DNA of 64,000 bases from Oribacterium sp. oral taxon 102 (GTDB lineage: Bacteria; Bacillota; Clostridia; Lachnospirales; Lachnospiraceae), in contig NZ_JABXYT010000001.1 in NCBI RefSeq assembly GCF_013394775.1, positions 1,378,501 through 1,442,500 of the forward strand, read 5' to 3'. The position numbers and the translations under genes were made by a program. The stretch's first letter is position 1. Every line of letters begins with the position of its first letter. Under the pieces are notes generated by a model that saw only the letters and a list, made by a program, of their open reading frames with translations, made no database searches and was not told the DNA's origin. Of this stretch, positions 1-8,942 are shown piece by piece.

Positions 1-653
1 GGTTGAAGCTCCGGAATGTGAAGGTACGCATCACCGATGAGGACGGGAAGCTCTACTACGAGGACTTCGGAGAGCTGGACTTCACGAACGCAGGGCTCGG
101 AGGGCCGCTGGCGCTCTCTGCGAGCTGCCATATCACGGAATACCTGAACTGCGAGAAGAGGAAGGCACGCAGGCTTCTGACCCTGCACATCGATCTGAAG
201 CCGGCGATGGAGGAACAGGAGCTGGACGAGAGGCTTCTCCGCGAGCTGCGTGCGTCGCAGACGAAAGCGCTTCGGAATGCGCTCGGAAGCCTGCTTCCGG
301 CGAGCCTGCTCCCGGTTTTTCTGCGGCGGCTCTCCCGGAGGGGCGTTGATTCGGGCAGGCGGGCGGACGAGGTTTCGCGGGCAGAGCGCAGGGAGATCCT
401 CAGCCTGCTCCGGGATTTTTCCTATACGCTTCGCGGGACGGGCGGCTTCCGGGAGGCGATTGTCACGATGGGCGGCGTTTCCGTGCGGGATATCAACCCG
501 AAAACCATGGAATCGAAGCGGGTAAAGGGACTCTATTTCGCGGGTGAGGTTCTGGATGTGGATGCCTATACCGGCGGCTTTAATATGCAGGCGGCATTCT
601 CCACGGGGGCGCTCGCGGGCCGGAGCGCCGCAGCGTCGCTCCGGGAGGCATGA
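1..653 (+). CDS. NAD(P)/FAD-dependent oxidoreductase, HI0933/YhiN/BaiN-like (5' end missing)
   Basis: This is the C-terminal part of a flavoprotein; the reading frame enters from outside the window, so its start and FAD-binding N-terminus are not visible. The segment GEVLDVDAYTGGFNMQAAF followed by STGALAG near the end is the characteristic C-terminal FAD-contact motif of the HI0933-like family of putative flavin oxidoreductases. The substrate is not known for most members; some clostridial ones reduce bile acids or flavin-linked substrates, but nothing here indicates a substrate. The stop codon overlaps the region just upstream of cmk, an arrangement consistent with co-transcription. Family assignment is firm, exact function is open. 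Confidence 0.85.
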   Translation, partial: LKLRNVKVRITDEDGKLYYEDFGELDFTNAGLGGPLALSASCHITEYLNCEKRKARRLLTLHIDLKPAMEEQELDERLLRELRASQTKALRNALGSLLPASLLPVFLRRLSRRGVDSGRRADEVSRAERREILSLLRDFSYTLRGTGGFREAIVTMGGVSVRDINPKTMESKRVKGLYFAGEVLDVDAYTGGFNMQAAFSTGALAGRSAAASLREA

Positions 654-673
654 AGAGAGAAAGGGAGAAAGAA

Positions 674-1342
674 ATGCCATACAGTATAGCGATTGACGGA
701 CCTGCGGGAGCGGGAAAGTCTACGATTGCGCGGGCGGTAGCGAGGGAGCTCGGCTTCGTCTATGTGGATACGGGGGCGATGTACCGTGCCGTAGGCTTCT
801 ATTGTCTTTCGGAGGGGATTCCGATCCGGACAGAGGAGAGGGTCTGTGAAGCTGTTCGGGATATCACGGTTCGCATCGCCTACGATGCGGCGGGGGAGCA
901 GAGGGTCTATCTGAACGGAGAGGACGTTTCCGTACGTATCCGGACACAGGAGGTCGGCGATGCCGCTTCGACCGTATCTCAGTACCCCTTGGTGCGGGAG
1001 AAGCTCGTCGCCCTGCAGCAGCAGCTTGCGCGGGAGAGCTCCGTGGTGATGGATGGGAGAGATATCGGGACGAAGGTGCTGCCGCAGGCAAATCTGAAGA
1101 TCTACCTTACTGCGAGTGAGGAGGTGCGCGCCGAACGCCGTTTTCGGGAGCTTCGGGAGAAGGGGCAGAGGATATCGCTTCCGGAGGTGCTAAGGGAGGT
1201 CAGAGAGCGGGATTATCGGGATATGCATCGGGAGCATTCTCCGCTCCGGCAGGCAGCGGACGCGGTGCTGCTGGATGCGTCCGCGCTCTCGATCGACGAG
1301 ACGATCGACGCGATTCTCGCGCTTCTGGACAGGACAACCTGA
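674..1342 (+). CDS. cmk: Cytidylate kinase
   Basis: Phosphorylates CMP and dCMP with ATP in the cytoplasm, feeding nucleotide synthesis. The N-terminus carries the P-loop GPAGAGKS at residues 9-16, followed by YVDTGAMYRA and later VVMDGRDIGTKVLP, all diagnostic of bacterial CMP kinase; length of 222 residues is normal. An ATG at 650 overlaps the upstream stop codon, but the ATG at 674 is preferred because a GGGAG ribosome binding site lies six bases before it and the protein then starts directly at the family N-terminus. It sits between a flavoprotein gene and ispH, the usual neighbourhood in clostridia. Confidence 0.95.
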   Translation: MPYSIAIDGPAGAGKSTIARAVARELGFVYVDTGAMYRAVGFYCLSEGIPIRTEERVCEAVRDITVRIAYDAAGEQRVYLNGEDVSVRIRTQEVGDAASTVSQYPLVREKLVALQQQLARESSVVMDGRDIGTKVLPQANLKIYLTASEEVRAERRFRELREKGQRISLPEVLREVRERDYRDMHREHSPLRQAADAVLLDASALSIDETIDAILALLDRTT

Positions 1343-1394
1343 GAGGAAACGGGAACGCGGCAGGAAGCAGCAGAAACGACGGGCAGGGAGAGAG

Positions 1395-2282
1395 ATGGAT
1401 GCGAAGAAGGTACAGGTAAGACTCGCGGAAACGGCGGGCTTCTGCTTCGGCGTACAGCGCGCCGTGGATACGGTATACCGGATTCTGGAACGGGAGGCGG
1501 CGAAGCCGGAGGCGGAGAGGCGGCAGATCTACACCTATGGTCCGATCGTCCACAACGATACGGTGGTGCGGGGGCTTCAGGAGAAGGGCGTCCGAGTGCT
1601 GGAGAGCGAGGAAGCGCTTCGGTCTCTTCGGGAAGGGATCGTCATTATCCGTGCGCACGGGGTTCCGGAGCGTATATATACGCTTCTGTCAGAGCGGGGG
1701 CTCGAAACCATCGATGCCTCCTGCCCCTTCGTGCAGAAAATTCAGCGTCTGGTGAAAAAGCATACGGAACAGGGGGAGCGTGTCTTCGTCGTCGGAAACC
1801 CGGAGCATCCGGAGATTGTCGGTATTATGGGGCATGCACATGGAGAGGCGTTCGTGCTTCCGGACAGGGAAAGCGCGGAAAAGCTTCCCGTTTCGGAGGG
1901 GGAAAGGGTCTTTGTCGTTGCACAAACCACTTTTCATATCGAGAAATTCAAAGTAATTGTTGATATTTTGCGGAAAAGGGGTTATTATGTTAACGTTATA
2001 AATACGATTTGCAACGCAACTTTCGAAAGGCAGGCAGAGGCGAGGGAGCTGGCTGGAGCATCCGACGCCATGATTGTCATTGGAGGAAGCAGTTCATCGA
2101 ACACGAAGAAGTTATTTGAGATTTGTAAGGCCTCATGCCCGAACACCCAGCTGGTGCAAACCGCTGCGGATCTTAAATTCTACTCGGATGGAGCGGTTCG
2201 CAACGTAGGTATCACAGCAGGGGCAAGCACCCCAAAAGAAATTATAGAGGAGGTTCTAACTTATGTCAGAAATGAGTTTTGA
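1395..2282 (+). CDS. ispH: 4-hydroxy-3-methylbut-2-enyl diphosphate reductase
   Basis: Catalyses the last step of the MEP isoprenoid pathway, reducing HMBPP to IPP and DMAPP with an oxygen-sensitive iron-sulfur cluster. The three cluster cysteines are visible at residues 17 (AGFCFGV), 110 (DASCPFV) and 206 (NTICNAT), with the expected HGVPE and TTFH segments. The 295-residue length is typical. An upstream in-frame start at 1275 would lie inside cmk and add a non-conserved arginine-rich tail, so the ATG at 1395, preceded by a GGGAGAGAG site, is chosen. Its last 20 bases overlap the start of the S1-repeat gene. Confidence 0.95.
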   Translation: MDAKKVQVRLAETAGFCFGVQRAVDTVYRILEREAAKPEAERRQIYTYGPIVHNDTVVRGLQEKGVRVLESEEALRSLREGIVIIRAHGVPERIYTLLSERGLETIDASCPFVQKIQRLVKKHTEQGERVFVVGNPEHPEIVGIMGHAHGEAFVLPDRESAEKLPVSEGERVFVVAQTTFHIEKFKVIVDILRKRGYYVNVINTICNATFERQAEARELAGASDAMIVIGGSSSSNTKKLFEICKASCPNTQLVQTAADLKFYSDGAVRNVGITAGASTPKEIIEEVLTYVRNEF

Positions 2283-3372
2283 ACAAATGCTTGAGGATTC
2301 ACTGAAGTCAATTCATGCGGGGGAGATTGTTACTGGTAAAGTCATCAGCGTGAAGCCTGATGAGATTGCACTGAATATCGGCTACAAGTCAGATGGAATC
2401 ATGACCAGAAACGATTACAGCGCAGATAATTCACTGGATCTTACGACAGTAGTAAAAATTGGCGACGAGATCGAATGCAAGGTCAAGAAGGTGAACGACG
2501 GCGAGGGGCAGGTCGTTCTTTCCCACAGAGATGCACTCCAGTCCAAGGCATCCGAGGAGCTTCGCAAGGCGTTTGAGGACGGCACGACGCTTACCGGCAA
2601 GGTGGTACAGGTTGTGAAGGGCGGACTCAATGTCGAGGTGGACGGCGCGAGAGTATTCGTACCGGCTTCTCTGGTTTCCGATACCTTCGAGAGAGATCTG
2701 AACAAGTATCAGGGACAGGATATCCAGTTCGTGATCACAGAGTTCAATCCGCAGAAGAGGAGAATCATCGGGGACAGGAAGCAGCTGATGGCCTCCATGA
2801 AGAAGGAGCTGCATGACAAGCTTTTCGCAGAGCTGCGTGAGGGTGACATCCGTATGGGCGTGGTGAAGAACCTGACGGATTTCGGTGCGTTCATCGATCT
2901 GGGCGGTGCGGACGGACTTCTCCATATTTCCGAGATGAGCTGGGGCAGGATCGAGAACCCGAAGAAGCTCTTCAAGCCGGGACAGGAGGTTGAGGTGCTT
3001 GTCAAGGAGATCAACGGTGAGAGGATTGCGTTGACCAGGAAGTTCCCGGATGAGAATCCGTGGAAGGATGCCGAGACCAAGTACGCGATAGGGCAGATCG
3101 TTTCCGGCAAGGTGGCGAGAATGACGGATTTCGGCGCGTTTATCGAGCTGGATAAGGGGATCGACGCACTGCTTCACGTATCTCAGATTTCCAGGGATCA
3201 TGTGAACAAGCCGTCGGATGTGCTTTCCGTCGGACAGGAGATCGAGGCGAAGGTCGTAGATCTGGATGTGGACAATCACAAGATTTCACTTTCCATGAAG
3301 GCGCTGCTTCCGGAGGATGGGAACAGCGACGTGGCGGATGTGGATGTAGATGCCGTTCTGCGCGGGGAGTGA
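2263..3372 (+). CDS. rpsA: S1 RNA-binding domain protein (ribosomal protein S1-like)
   Basis: Four S1 (OB-fold) RNA-binding repeats are visible at roughly residues 18-88, 101-172, 189-260 and 274-345; the last two carry the strong TDFGAFI-LLH(I/V)S signature. In Firmicutes such four-repeat proteins are annotated as 30S protein S1 and are thought to help mRNA binding, although they are shorter than the six-repeat proteobacterial S1. The start at 2263 has a GAGGAGG site at 2247-2253 placed inside the ispH coding sequence, so translation is probably coupled to ispH. In several clostridia these two proteins are fused; here they are separate, out-of-frame and overlapping. Confidence 0.9.
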   Translation: MSEMSFEQMLEDSLKSIHAGEIVTGKVISVKPDEIALNIGYKSDGIMTRNDYSADNSLDLTTVVKIGDEIECKVKKVNDGEGQVVLSHRDALQSKASEELRKAFEDGTTLTGKVVQVVKGGLNVEVDGARVFVPASLVSDTFERDLNKYQGQDIQFVITEFNPQKRRIIGDRKQLMASMKKELHDKLFAELREGDIRMGVVKNLTDFGAFIDLGGADGLLHISEMSWGRIENPKKLFKPGQEVEVLVKEINGERIALTRKFPDENPWKDAETKYAIGQIVSGKVARMTDFGAFIELDKGIDALLHVSQISRDHVNKPSDVLSVGQEIEAKVVDLDVDNHKISLSMKALLPEDGNSDVADVDVDAVLRGE

Positions 3373-3391
3373 TTCTGATACAGACCATTTG

Positions 3392-3423
3392 GAGGCTGGG
3401 CGATGCTGCTCAGCCTCTTTTGT
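3392..3423 (+). terminator. Rho-independent terminator after rpsA
   Basis: Arms GAGGCTGGGC (3392-3401) and GCTCAGCCTC (3408-3417) pair with one wobble around a six-base loop and run into TTTTGT. It ends the cmk-ispH-rpsA transcript and also shows that in-frame start codons of the next gene lying in the hairpin are not the real ones. Confidence 0.85.
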
Positions 3424-3456
3424 ATAAATAAGGCGGTACAGGGGGGCTATGGCGGT

Positions 3457-3924
3457 ATGGGCATGGAGATCGAGAGAAAATGGCTGGTAGGAAGGCTTCC
3501 TGAGGCACTGACGCAGTACCCGTTCCGGGAGCTTACACAGGCATACCTGAACTTCTCCCCGGCGATCCGTGTGCGGCGAGAGCGTTCGGGAGACAGCGAG
3601 CATTATGAGCTGACCTACAAGGGGCCGGGAGCATATGCACGCAGGGAGGAAAACATGCCGCTGGATCGAGCATCCTACGAGAGCCTGCTGCGAAAATGCG
3701 AGGGACTCGTCATTGTGAAAAAGCGCTACCTGATCCCGCTCGGCGCCTATACTGCGGAGCTGGATGTCTTCGAGGGAGTGCTCAGGGGACTCTGCCTCGT
3801 CGAGGTGGAATTCCCGTCGGAAGCGGAGGGAGCGGCATTTTCTGCGCCCGACTGGTTCGGAGAGGACGTGACGGCATCCGGAAAATATTCCAATGCGCAC
3901 CTTGCAAGAACGCATTTTCAATGA
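3457..3924 (+). CDS. CYTH domain protein (triphosphate tunnel enzyme family)
   Basis: The N-terminal MEIERKWLV contains the ExExK signature of the CYTH/triphosphate tunnel fold, whose members hydrolyse inorganic triphosphate or thiamine triphosphate or make cyclic AMP. Further basic and acidic strands (IRVRRERS, YELTYKGPG, VKKRYLIPL, AELDVFEG, LVEVEFPS) fit the eight-stranded tunnel. The protein is about 155 residues, usual for the short bacterial CYTH group. The ATG at 3457 is preferred because of the GGGGGG stretch upstream; ATG 3463 is equally possible, while the ATG at 3403 lies in the preceding terminator loop. Substrate cannot be read from sequence. Confidence 0.85.
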   Translation: MGMEIERKWLVGRLPEALTQYPFRELTQAYLNFSPAIRVRRERSGDSEHYELTYKGPGAYARREENMPLDRASYESLLRKCEGLVIVKKRYLIPLGAYTAELDVFEGVLRGLCLVEVEFPSEAEGAAFSAPDWFGEDVTASGKYSNAHLARTHFQ

Positions 3925-3930
3925 TATAAT
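3902..3930 (+). promoter_or_regulatory. Sigma-A promoter for tig
   Basis: TTGCAA (3902-3907), a 17-base spacer and a perfect TATAAT (3925-3930) lie at the very end of the CYTH gene, about 75 bases before the trigger factor start. Confidence 0.75.
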
Positions 3931-4007
3931 TGCCAATCGGATATGTTTGCAGAGGGGAGACGTGCGCACCGGGCAAGCATTTAGATCAGTTTTGGAGGTA
4001 CTCTTAA

Positions 4008-5291
4008 ATGAGCGTAAAGGTTGAGAACTTAGAGAAAAGCATGGCGAAGCTTACCGTGGAGGTAGAGGCGGCGGAGTTTGATAAGGCTATGGTTTCCGCT
4101 TACAATAAGACTAAGGGCAGATTCAGTCTTCCGGGATTCCGTAAGGGCAAGGCGCCGATGGCGATGATCGAGAAGATGTACGGCGAGGCGGTATTCTATG
4201 ACGAGGCGGTCAATGAGCTGCTGGACAAGACCTATCCGGACGCTGCAAAGGAGTCCGGTCTGGAGATTGTTTCCCGTCCGGAGATCGGCATTGATCAGAT
4301 CGGTAAGGGCAAGAGCCTGATCTATACCGCAACCGTGGCTGTGAAGCCGGAGGTCACGCTCGGAGAGTACAAGGGAGTAGAGGCGGAGAAGGCAGATACC
4401 GAGGTCAGCGCAGAGGAAGTGGAGAAGAGACTCGAGCGGGAGCTGGAGAAGAATGCCAGAGTCGTAGACGTGGAGAGAGAGATCAAGAGCGGAGATATCA
4501 CTACCATTGATTTCGTGGGCTCTGTGGACGGCGTAGAGTTCTCCGGCGGAAGAGGCGAGGACTATCCGCTCACCATCGGTTCCGGCACCTTCATTCCGGG
4601 CTTCGAGGATCAGCTGATCGGGCATAAGGCAGGGGAGAATGTGGATGTCAATGTGACCTTCCCGGAGAACTACGGGGCGAAGGATCTCGCCGGCAAGGCG
4701 GCTCTCTTCAAGGTGACGGTAAAGCAGGTCAAGGAGAAGCAGGTTCCGGCGGCAGACGACGAGTTCGCTTCCGAGGTTTCCGAGTTCGAGACGCTTGCCG
4801 AGTACAAGCAGGAGCTCGAGAAGCAGCTCGGCGAGGAGAAGGCAAAGCAGGCGGCATCCATCAATGAAAAGCATGTCATTGACAAGGTTCTGGAGAACGC
4901 GAGCCTGGAGATCCCTGCGCCGATGCTGGAGATGCAGCTCGAGCAGATGCTCTACGACTACTCGACGCGGCTGCAGCAGCAGGGCATCCCGATGGAGCAG
5001 TACCTTCAGATCACAGGACTTACCGAGGAGAACCTGAAGGAGCAGATGAAGCCGCAGGCAGAGAAGACCATCAAGACTTCCCTCGTACTGGAGGCGATTC
5101 AGAAGAAGGAGGGCATCAGCGCCGACGATGCCAAGCTGGATGAGGAGTTCCACCGGATCGCAGAGCAGTATAAGATGAAGTACGAGGATCTGATGAAGAC
5201 CGTTACAGACTCTCAGAGAGAGTCCGTGCGGAGGGAGCTTTCGATTCAGGCGACGATCGATATGCTGGTTTCGGAGGCGAAGCTCGTCTGA
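4008..5291 (+). CDS. tig: Trigger factor, ribosome-associated chaperone and prolyl isomerase
   Basis: Binds the ribosomal exit tunnel and shields nascent chains. The ribosome-docking signature GFRKGKAP is at residues 43-50; an FKBP-type isomerase domain covers about residues 150-245 (FVGSVDGVEF, GSGTFIPGFEDQL, FPENYGAKDLAGK), followed by the helical C-terminal chaperone arms. The length of 427 residues is typical. The start is set by GGAGG at 3994-3998. It has its own promoter and is followed by a strong terminator, so it is monocistronic and not part of a tig-clpP-clpX operon despite lying just upstream of clpP. Confidence 0.97.
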   Translation: MSVKVENLEKSMAKLTVEVEAAEFDKAMVSAYNKTKGRFSLPGFRKGKAPMAMIEKMYGEAVFYDEAVNELLDKTYPDAAKESGLEIVSRPEIGIDQIGKGKSLIYTATVAVKPEVTLGEYKGVEAEKADTEVSAEEVEKRLERELEKNARVVDVEREIKSGDITTIDFVGSVDGVEFSGGRGEDYPLTIGSGTFIPGFEDQLIGHKAGENVDVNVTFPENYGAKDLAGKAALFKVTVKQVKEKQVPAADDEFASEVSEFETLAEYKQELEKQLGEEKAKQAASINEKHVIDKVLENASLEIPAPMLEMQLEQMLYDYSTRLQQQGIPMEQYLQITGLTEENLKEQMKPQAEKTIKTSLVLEAIQKKEGISADDAKLDEEFHRIAEQYKMKYEDLMKTVTDSQRESVRRELSIQATIDMLVSEAKLV

Positions 5292-5317
5292 GCATAGACG
5301 GGCGTTTATGAAGAAAA

Positions 5318-5354
5318 GAGGCTGCGAAGAGAGGGCTCTTCGCGGCTTCTTTGC
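5318..5354 (+). terminator. Rho-independent terminator after tig
   Basis: Fourteen-base arms 5318-5331 and 5336-5349 (GAGGCTGCGAAGAG against CTCTTCGCGGCTTC, wobble pairs only) with a four-base loop, followed by TTT-GCTTT. Confidence 0.85.
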
Positions 5355-5523
5355 TTTCACGGCATAATGACAGCCCAATGCGTGACAGGGTCTTATGCGA
5401 TATTGAACCAGAAGTTGATAGCTTTTTGGAAACGGAGGCAGTATAATTCCGATGCGGCGCTGTCCGGAGGGGGTTTCTGCGATTTCGGACGTCGGCAGGA
5501 CGCTGCATTTCCGTAGACTTTTA

Positions 5524-5600
5524 GGAAAACACTGATTAAATCGAAAAAGTTTCGTACCAACGGGCGTGATGCCGCAAAAGTGTGCGGAACGCCGGTGCTT
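5524..5600 (+). repeat. Dispersed palindromic element, family 1, copy A (degenerate right end)
   Basis: Begins GGAAAACACTGATTAAAT, then an A-rich stretch, then CGTACCAACGG, then a hairpin built from GGCGT and ACGCC with an inner CCGC/GCGG stem, and a weak right end CGGTGCTT. The same order of parts occurs at 47861-47944 and, inverted, at 19385-19455. It fills the gap between tig and clpP and ends a few bases before the clpP ribosome binding site. A -10-like TATAAT at 5442-5447 upstream has no convincing -35. Confidence 0.65.
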
Positions 5601-5626
5601 AATGAACTCGGGACGGAGGTAAACCT

Positions 5627-6253
5627 ATGAATTATCCATCTATGCCGCATAATATTTCGACCATTCCCTATGTCATCCAGTCGACCTCCCGTGGGGAGCG
5701 TTCCTATGACATCTTTTCCCGCCTTCTGAATGAGCGGATTATTTTTCTCGGAGATGAGGTCAATAACGATACCGCATCCCTGATCGTCGCGCAGCTGCTC
5801 TATCTGGAATCCGAGGATCCGGAGAAGGATATCAGCCTTTATATCAATTCTCCGGGCGGCGTCATCACTGCCGGCATGGCGATCTATGATACCATGCAGT
5901 ATATCAAGTGCGATGTATCCACGATTTGTGTGGGCATGGCTGCCTCCATGGGCGCTTTCCTGCTCGCGGGCGGCAAGAAGGGAAAGCGTATGATCCTGCC
6001 GAATGCCGAGGTCATGATTCACCAGCCCTCTGGAGGTGCGCAGGGGCAGGCGACGGAGATCCAGATCACGGCGGAATGGATTCTCAGGACGAAGAAGCAT
6101 ATGGCGGAGATTCTCGCCGCAAACTGCGGGCAGAGCTTCGAGAAGGTGATGGCGGATACGGAGAGAGATTATTGGATGACGGCAGAGCAGGCACTTTCGT
6201 ACGGCATCGTGGATCACATCTTCCATTCCAGAGACGAGCATACGGAGAAATAA
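5627..6253 (+). CDS. clpP: ATP-dependent Clp protease proteolytic subunit
   Basis: Serine peptidase that forms the barrel chamber of ClpXP. The catalytic triad is Ser107 (GMAASMGA), His132 (MIHQP) and Asp181 (TERDYWM); the oligomer sensor and handle regions are also normal. Length 208 residues. GGAGG at 5615-5619 sets the start seven bases downstream. It is followed directly by clpX, 15 bases away, so the protease and its unfoldase are made together. No CtsR-box-like promoter was recognised upstream; the gap instead holds a palindromic repeat. Confidence 0.97.
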   Translation: MNYPSMPHNISTIPYVIQSTSRGERSYDIFSRLLNERIIFLGDEVNNDTASLIVAQLLYLESEDPEKDISLYINSPGGVITAGMAIYDTMQYIKCDVSTICVGMAASMGAFLLAGGKKGKRMILPNAEVMIHQPSGGAQGQATEIQITAEWILRTKKHMAEILAANCGQSFEKVMADTERDYWMTAEQALSYGIVDHIFHSRDEHTEK

Positions 6254-6268
6254 GGAGCGAGACAGACT

Positions 6269-7561
6269 ATGACGATGAAGCCAGACGATAAGGTGAGGTG
6301 TTCCTTCTGCGGGAAGTCGGCGAAGCAGGTACAGAAGCTGATCGCGGGTATGAACAATACCTACATCTGTGACGAATGCGTGGAACTCTGTCAGGAGATC
6401 TTCGAGGAGGAGTTGGGAAAGGGCAGTCGGCAGGGTACTGACGCAGCACAGGATATCCATCTGCTGAAGCCGAAGGAGATCAAGGATTTCCTCGATGAAT
6501 ATGTTGTCGGACAGGACGAGGCAAAGAAGGTGCTTTCCGTGGCGGTATACAACCACTATAAGCGGATCACCTCGAAGATCAAGGATATCGAGGTACAGAA
6601 ATCGAATATCCTGATGATCGGGCCGACCGGTACCGGCAAGACCTATCTCGCACAGACCCTTGCCAAGATTCTCGGCGTCCCGTTCGCGATCGCGGACGCA
6701 ACGGCTCTGACGGAGGCGGGCTACGTCGGCGAGGATGTCGAGAACATTCTGCTGAAGCTGATCCAGGCGGCGGACTACGATGTGAAGCGGGCAGAGATCG
6801 GTATTATCTACATCGACGAGATCGACAAGATCACGAAGAAGGCCGAGAATGTCTCGATCACGCGCGACGTCTCCGGCGAGGGCGTGCAGCAGGGACTTCT
6901 GAAAATTCTCGAGGGAACAGTGGCGTCTGTCCCGCCGCAGGGCGGCAGGAAGCATCCGCAGCAGGAGCTGATCCAGATCGATACGAGGAATATCCTCTTT
7001 ATCTGCGGCGGCGCCTTCGACGGACTGGAGCATATCATCGAGAAGCGCATCGCGAGCGGTTCCATGGGCTTCGGCGCACAGATCGTAGAGAAGAACAAGG
7101 AAAACTATGACGACGTGCTGCGGAAGGTGCAGCCGGAGGATCTGGTGAAGTTCGGGCTGATTCCGGAGTTTATCGGGCGTGTGCCGGTGGATGTGGAGCT
7201 GAGCAGTCATGATGTGTACACCCTGAAGAAGATCCTGACCGAACCGAAGAATGCATTGACGAAGCAGTATCAGAAGCTTTTCGAAATCGACGGCGTGGAG
7301 CTCGGCTTCACGGACGGCGCGGTCACAGCGATCGCCGAGAAGGCGGTCGAGCGGAAGACCGGTGCGCGAGGGCTGCGCTCGATCATGGAGGGGATGATGA
7401 CCGACCTTATGTACGAGATTCCGTCTGATCCGTCGATCGAGAGCGTGATGATCACGAAGGAAACGGTAGAGGGCAGCGGTGAGCCGGAGATCCGGCATAG
7501 TGCAGCGCCGGAGCCGGAGACGAAGAAGAGCGCGCGGCGTCTCCGCAGCGCGGTGGAATAA
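6269..7561 (+). CDS. clpX: Clp protease ATP-binding subunit ClpX
   Basis: AAA+ unfoldase that recognises substrates and feeds ClpP. The N-terminal zinc-binding domain has Cys11, Cys14, Cys34 and Cys37; Walker A is GPTGTGKT at residues 118-125 and Walker B is IIYIDEID. The ClpP-docking loop reads MGF at residues 266-268 where the common form is IGF or LGF. The protein has a C-terminal tail of about 30 residues rich in Glu, Pro and basic residues beyond the core. AAGGAG precedes the start at a slightly long distance; ATG 6275 is an alternative. Confidence 0.97.
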   Translation: MTMKPDDKVRCSFCGKSAKQVQKLIAGMNNTYICDECVELCQEIFEEELGKGSRQGTDAAQDIHLLKPKEIKDFLDEYVVGQDEAKKVLSVAVYNHYKRITSKIKDIEVQKSNILMIGPTGTGKTYLAQTLAKILGVPFAIADATALTEAGYVGEDVENILLKLIQAADYDVKRAEIGIIYIDEIDKITKKAENVSITRDVSGEGVQQGLLKILEGTVASVPPQGGRKHPQQELIQIDTRNILFICGGAFDGLEHIIEKRIASGSMGFGAQIVEKNKENYDDVLRKVQPEDLVKFGLIPEFIGRVPVDVELSSHDVYTLKKILTEPKNALTKQYQKLFEIDGVELGFTDGAVTAIAEKAVERKTGARGLRSIMEGMMTDLMYEIPSDPSIESVMITKETVEGSGEPEIRHSAAPEPETKKSARRLRSAVE

Positions 7562-7576
7562 GGGAGCAGACAGAGA

Positions 7577-8227
7577 ATGAAGATCAGATCCGTGGAGCTG
7601 AAGCATGTTCTGGGCGTGAAGTCGGAGCTGCCGGATACCGGACAGCCGGAGTTCGTGCTGGCGGGGCGCTCCAATGTCGGCAAGTCCTCCTTTATCAATG
7701 CCTTCATGAACCGGAAGAGCTATGCGCGAACCTCCTCGACGCCGGGAAAGACGAGGACGGTAAACTTTTATCATATCAATTCCACATTTTTCCTGGTGGA
7801 TCTTCCGGGCTATGGCTATGCCGCTGCGGGAGCGGCAGAGCAGGAGAAGTGGGATCGCATGATACGGAGGTATCTCGCCGGTTCCGGCAATATCGAGGAG
7901 GTCATCCTGCTGGTCGATATCCGGCATGATCCCTCGAAGCTGGACATACAGATGTTCCGCTGGATTGTGAGCGCGACCGGCTTCGAGCCGCTCGTTATCC
8001 TGACGAAGCTCGACAAGATCAAGCGCTCACAGATTCGGAGTTCGGCAGAGAATGCGAGGAGGCTGCTCGGCGCATCGGCAGACTGTGTGCTGATCCCCTT
8101 TTCCGCGGATTCGAAGCAGGGGCTCGAGCAGATTTACGCAGTTTTTGACCGTATCCTAGAGCCGAGGGAAGCAATCGATGAGACGCTTCCGACGCTCCTT
8201 GCGGAGGAAAGCAGAGAATCGTATTGA
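7577..8227 (+). CDS. engB: Ribosome biogenesis GTP-binding protein EngB/YsxC
   Basis: GTPase needed for late large-subunit assembly. The G1 motif GRSNVGKSS is at residues 30-38, with TPGKT, DLPGYGYA (G3) and TKLDK (G4) following in order. Length of 216 residues fits the family. In many Firmicutes the order is clpX-lon-engB; here lon is absent and engB follows clpX by 15 bases. The promoter of the next operon begins inside its stop codon. Confidence 0.95.
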   Translation: MKIRSVELKHVLGVKSELPDTGQPEFVLAGRSNVGKSSFINAFMNRKSYARTSSTPGKTRTVNFYHINSTFFLVDLPGYGYAAAGAAEQEKWDRMIRRYLAGSGNIEEVILLVDIRHDPSKLDIQMFRWIVSATGFEPLVILTKLDKIKRSQIRSSAENARRLLGASADCVLIPFSADSKQGLEQIYAVFDRILEPREAIDETLPTLLAEESRESY

Positions 8228-8252
8228 CAGTGGGCGGAAACTGTGGTATTGT
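8224..8252 (+). promoter_or_regulatory. Promoter of the infC-rpmI-rplT operon
   Basis: Perfect TTGACA (8224-8229), 17-base spacer and TATTGT (8247-8252), overlapping the end of engB. It places the start of transcription near 8259 and a leader of roughly 145 bases before infC. Confidence 0.75.
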
Positions 8253-8381
8253 ACCAACGTCGCATGACAGGAAAGCAGGTATCCACCTCACCTTGGCAGA
8301 GAGCTCTGACCCGGGTTCATATTGATTTTTACTTCGTGTATTTTTCAATGGTGGATTGGCTTATCATCCGCCATTTTTTTG
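8253..8381 (+). ncRNA. infC leader, L20-type attenuator
   Basis: The leader ends in a textbook terminator: AATGGTGGAT (8347-8356) pairs with ATCCGCCATT (8366-8375) and is followed by a run of seven T, 23 bases before the infC start. In Firmicutes the infC-rpmI-rplT operon is repressed by excess L20 binding such leaders and favouring termination; position and structure match, but the L20-binding fold itself was not checked against a covariance model. Confidence 0.7.
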
Positions 8382-8403
8382 TATTTTACCGCGAGAGGAG
8401 CTT

Positions 8404-8925
8404 ATGGCAGTAAAAAAAGGCACAGAAATCGAAATTAACGAACAGATCAGGGACCGAGAGGTAAGAGTGATCGGGGCAAACGGTGAGCAGCTCGGCATTA
8501 TGAGCGCACGGGAAGCTTACATGATGGCAAGAGACCAGGACATGGATCTGATCAAGATTGCAGCGATGGCTGCGCCGCCGGTTGTACGCATTGCCGATTT
8601 CGGCAAGTATCGTTATGAGATGCTCCGCAAGGAGAAGGAGGCCAGAAAGAACCAGCACACGACAGAGCTGAAGGAGATTCGTATGACGCCAAACATCGAT
8701 ACCAATGATCTCAATACGAAGCTCAGCGCTGCGCGGAAGTTCCTCGAGAAAGGCAATAAGGTCAAGGTAGCGCTTCGCTTCCGAGGCCGCGAGATGTCCC
8801 GCATGAACCAGTCGAAGCATATCCTCGATGAGTTCGCAGAGCAGCTCAGCGACATTGCCGTGCTGGATAAGCCGGCGAAGGTAGAAGGCAGAAATATGGC
8901 TGTGGTGATAAGTCCGAAAAAGTAA
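8404..8925 (+). CDS. infC: Translation initiation factor IF-3
   Basis: Controls start-codon selection and subunit dissociation on the 30S particle. [14 protein letters not shown] near the N-terminus and the C-terminal domain segment from [10 protein letters not shown] through [11 protein letters not shown] are diagnostic; 173 residues from the ATG at 8404. That start has AGAGGAG just upstream; a longer in-frame start at 8356 is inside the leader terminator and is rejected. Unlike in many bacteria the start codon is ATG rather than ATT. First gene of an IF3-L35-L20 operon. Confidence 0.97.
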   Translation: MAVKKGTEIEINEQIRDREVRVIGANGEQLGIMSAREAYMMARDQDMDLIKIAAMAAPPVVRIADFGKYRYEMLRKEKEARKNQHTTELKEIRMTPNIDTNDLNTKLSAARKFLEKGNKVKVALRFRGREMSRMNQSKHILDEFAEQLSDIAVLDKPAKVEGRNMAVVISPKK

Positions 8926-8942
8926 ATTCACAGGAGGCAAAT

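Noticed and set aside
5393..7927. 844-residue open frame on the minus strand
   Set aside because: Lies antisense to clpP, clpX and engB in the frame favoured by G+C-rich third positions; the sense genes are unmistakable and no ribosome binding site or family motif supports it.
8249..8258. GTACCAACG in the infC leader resembling the core of the family 1 repeats
   Set aside because: Only nine bases match and neither terminal inverted repeat is present, so chance is likely.
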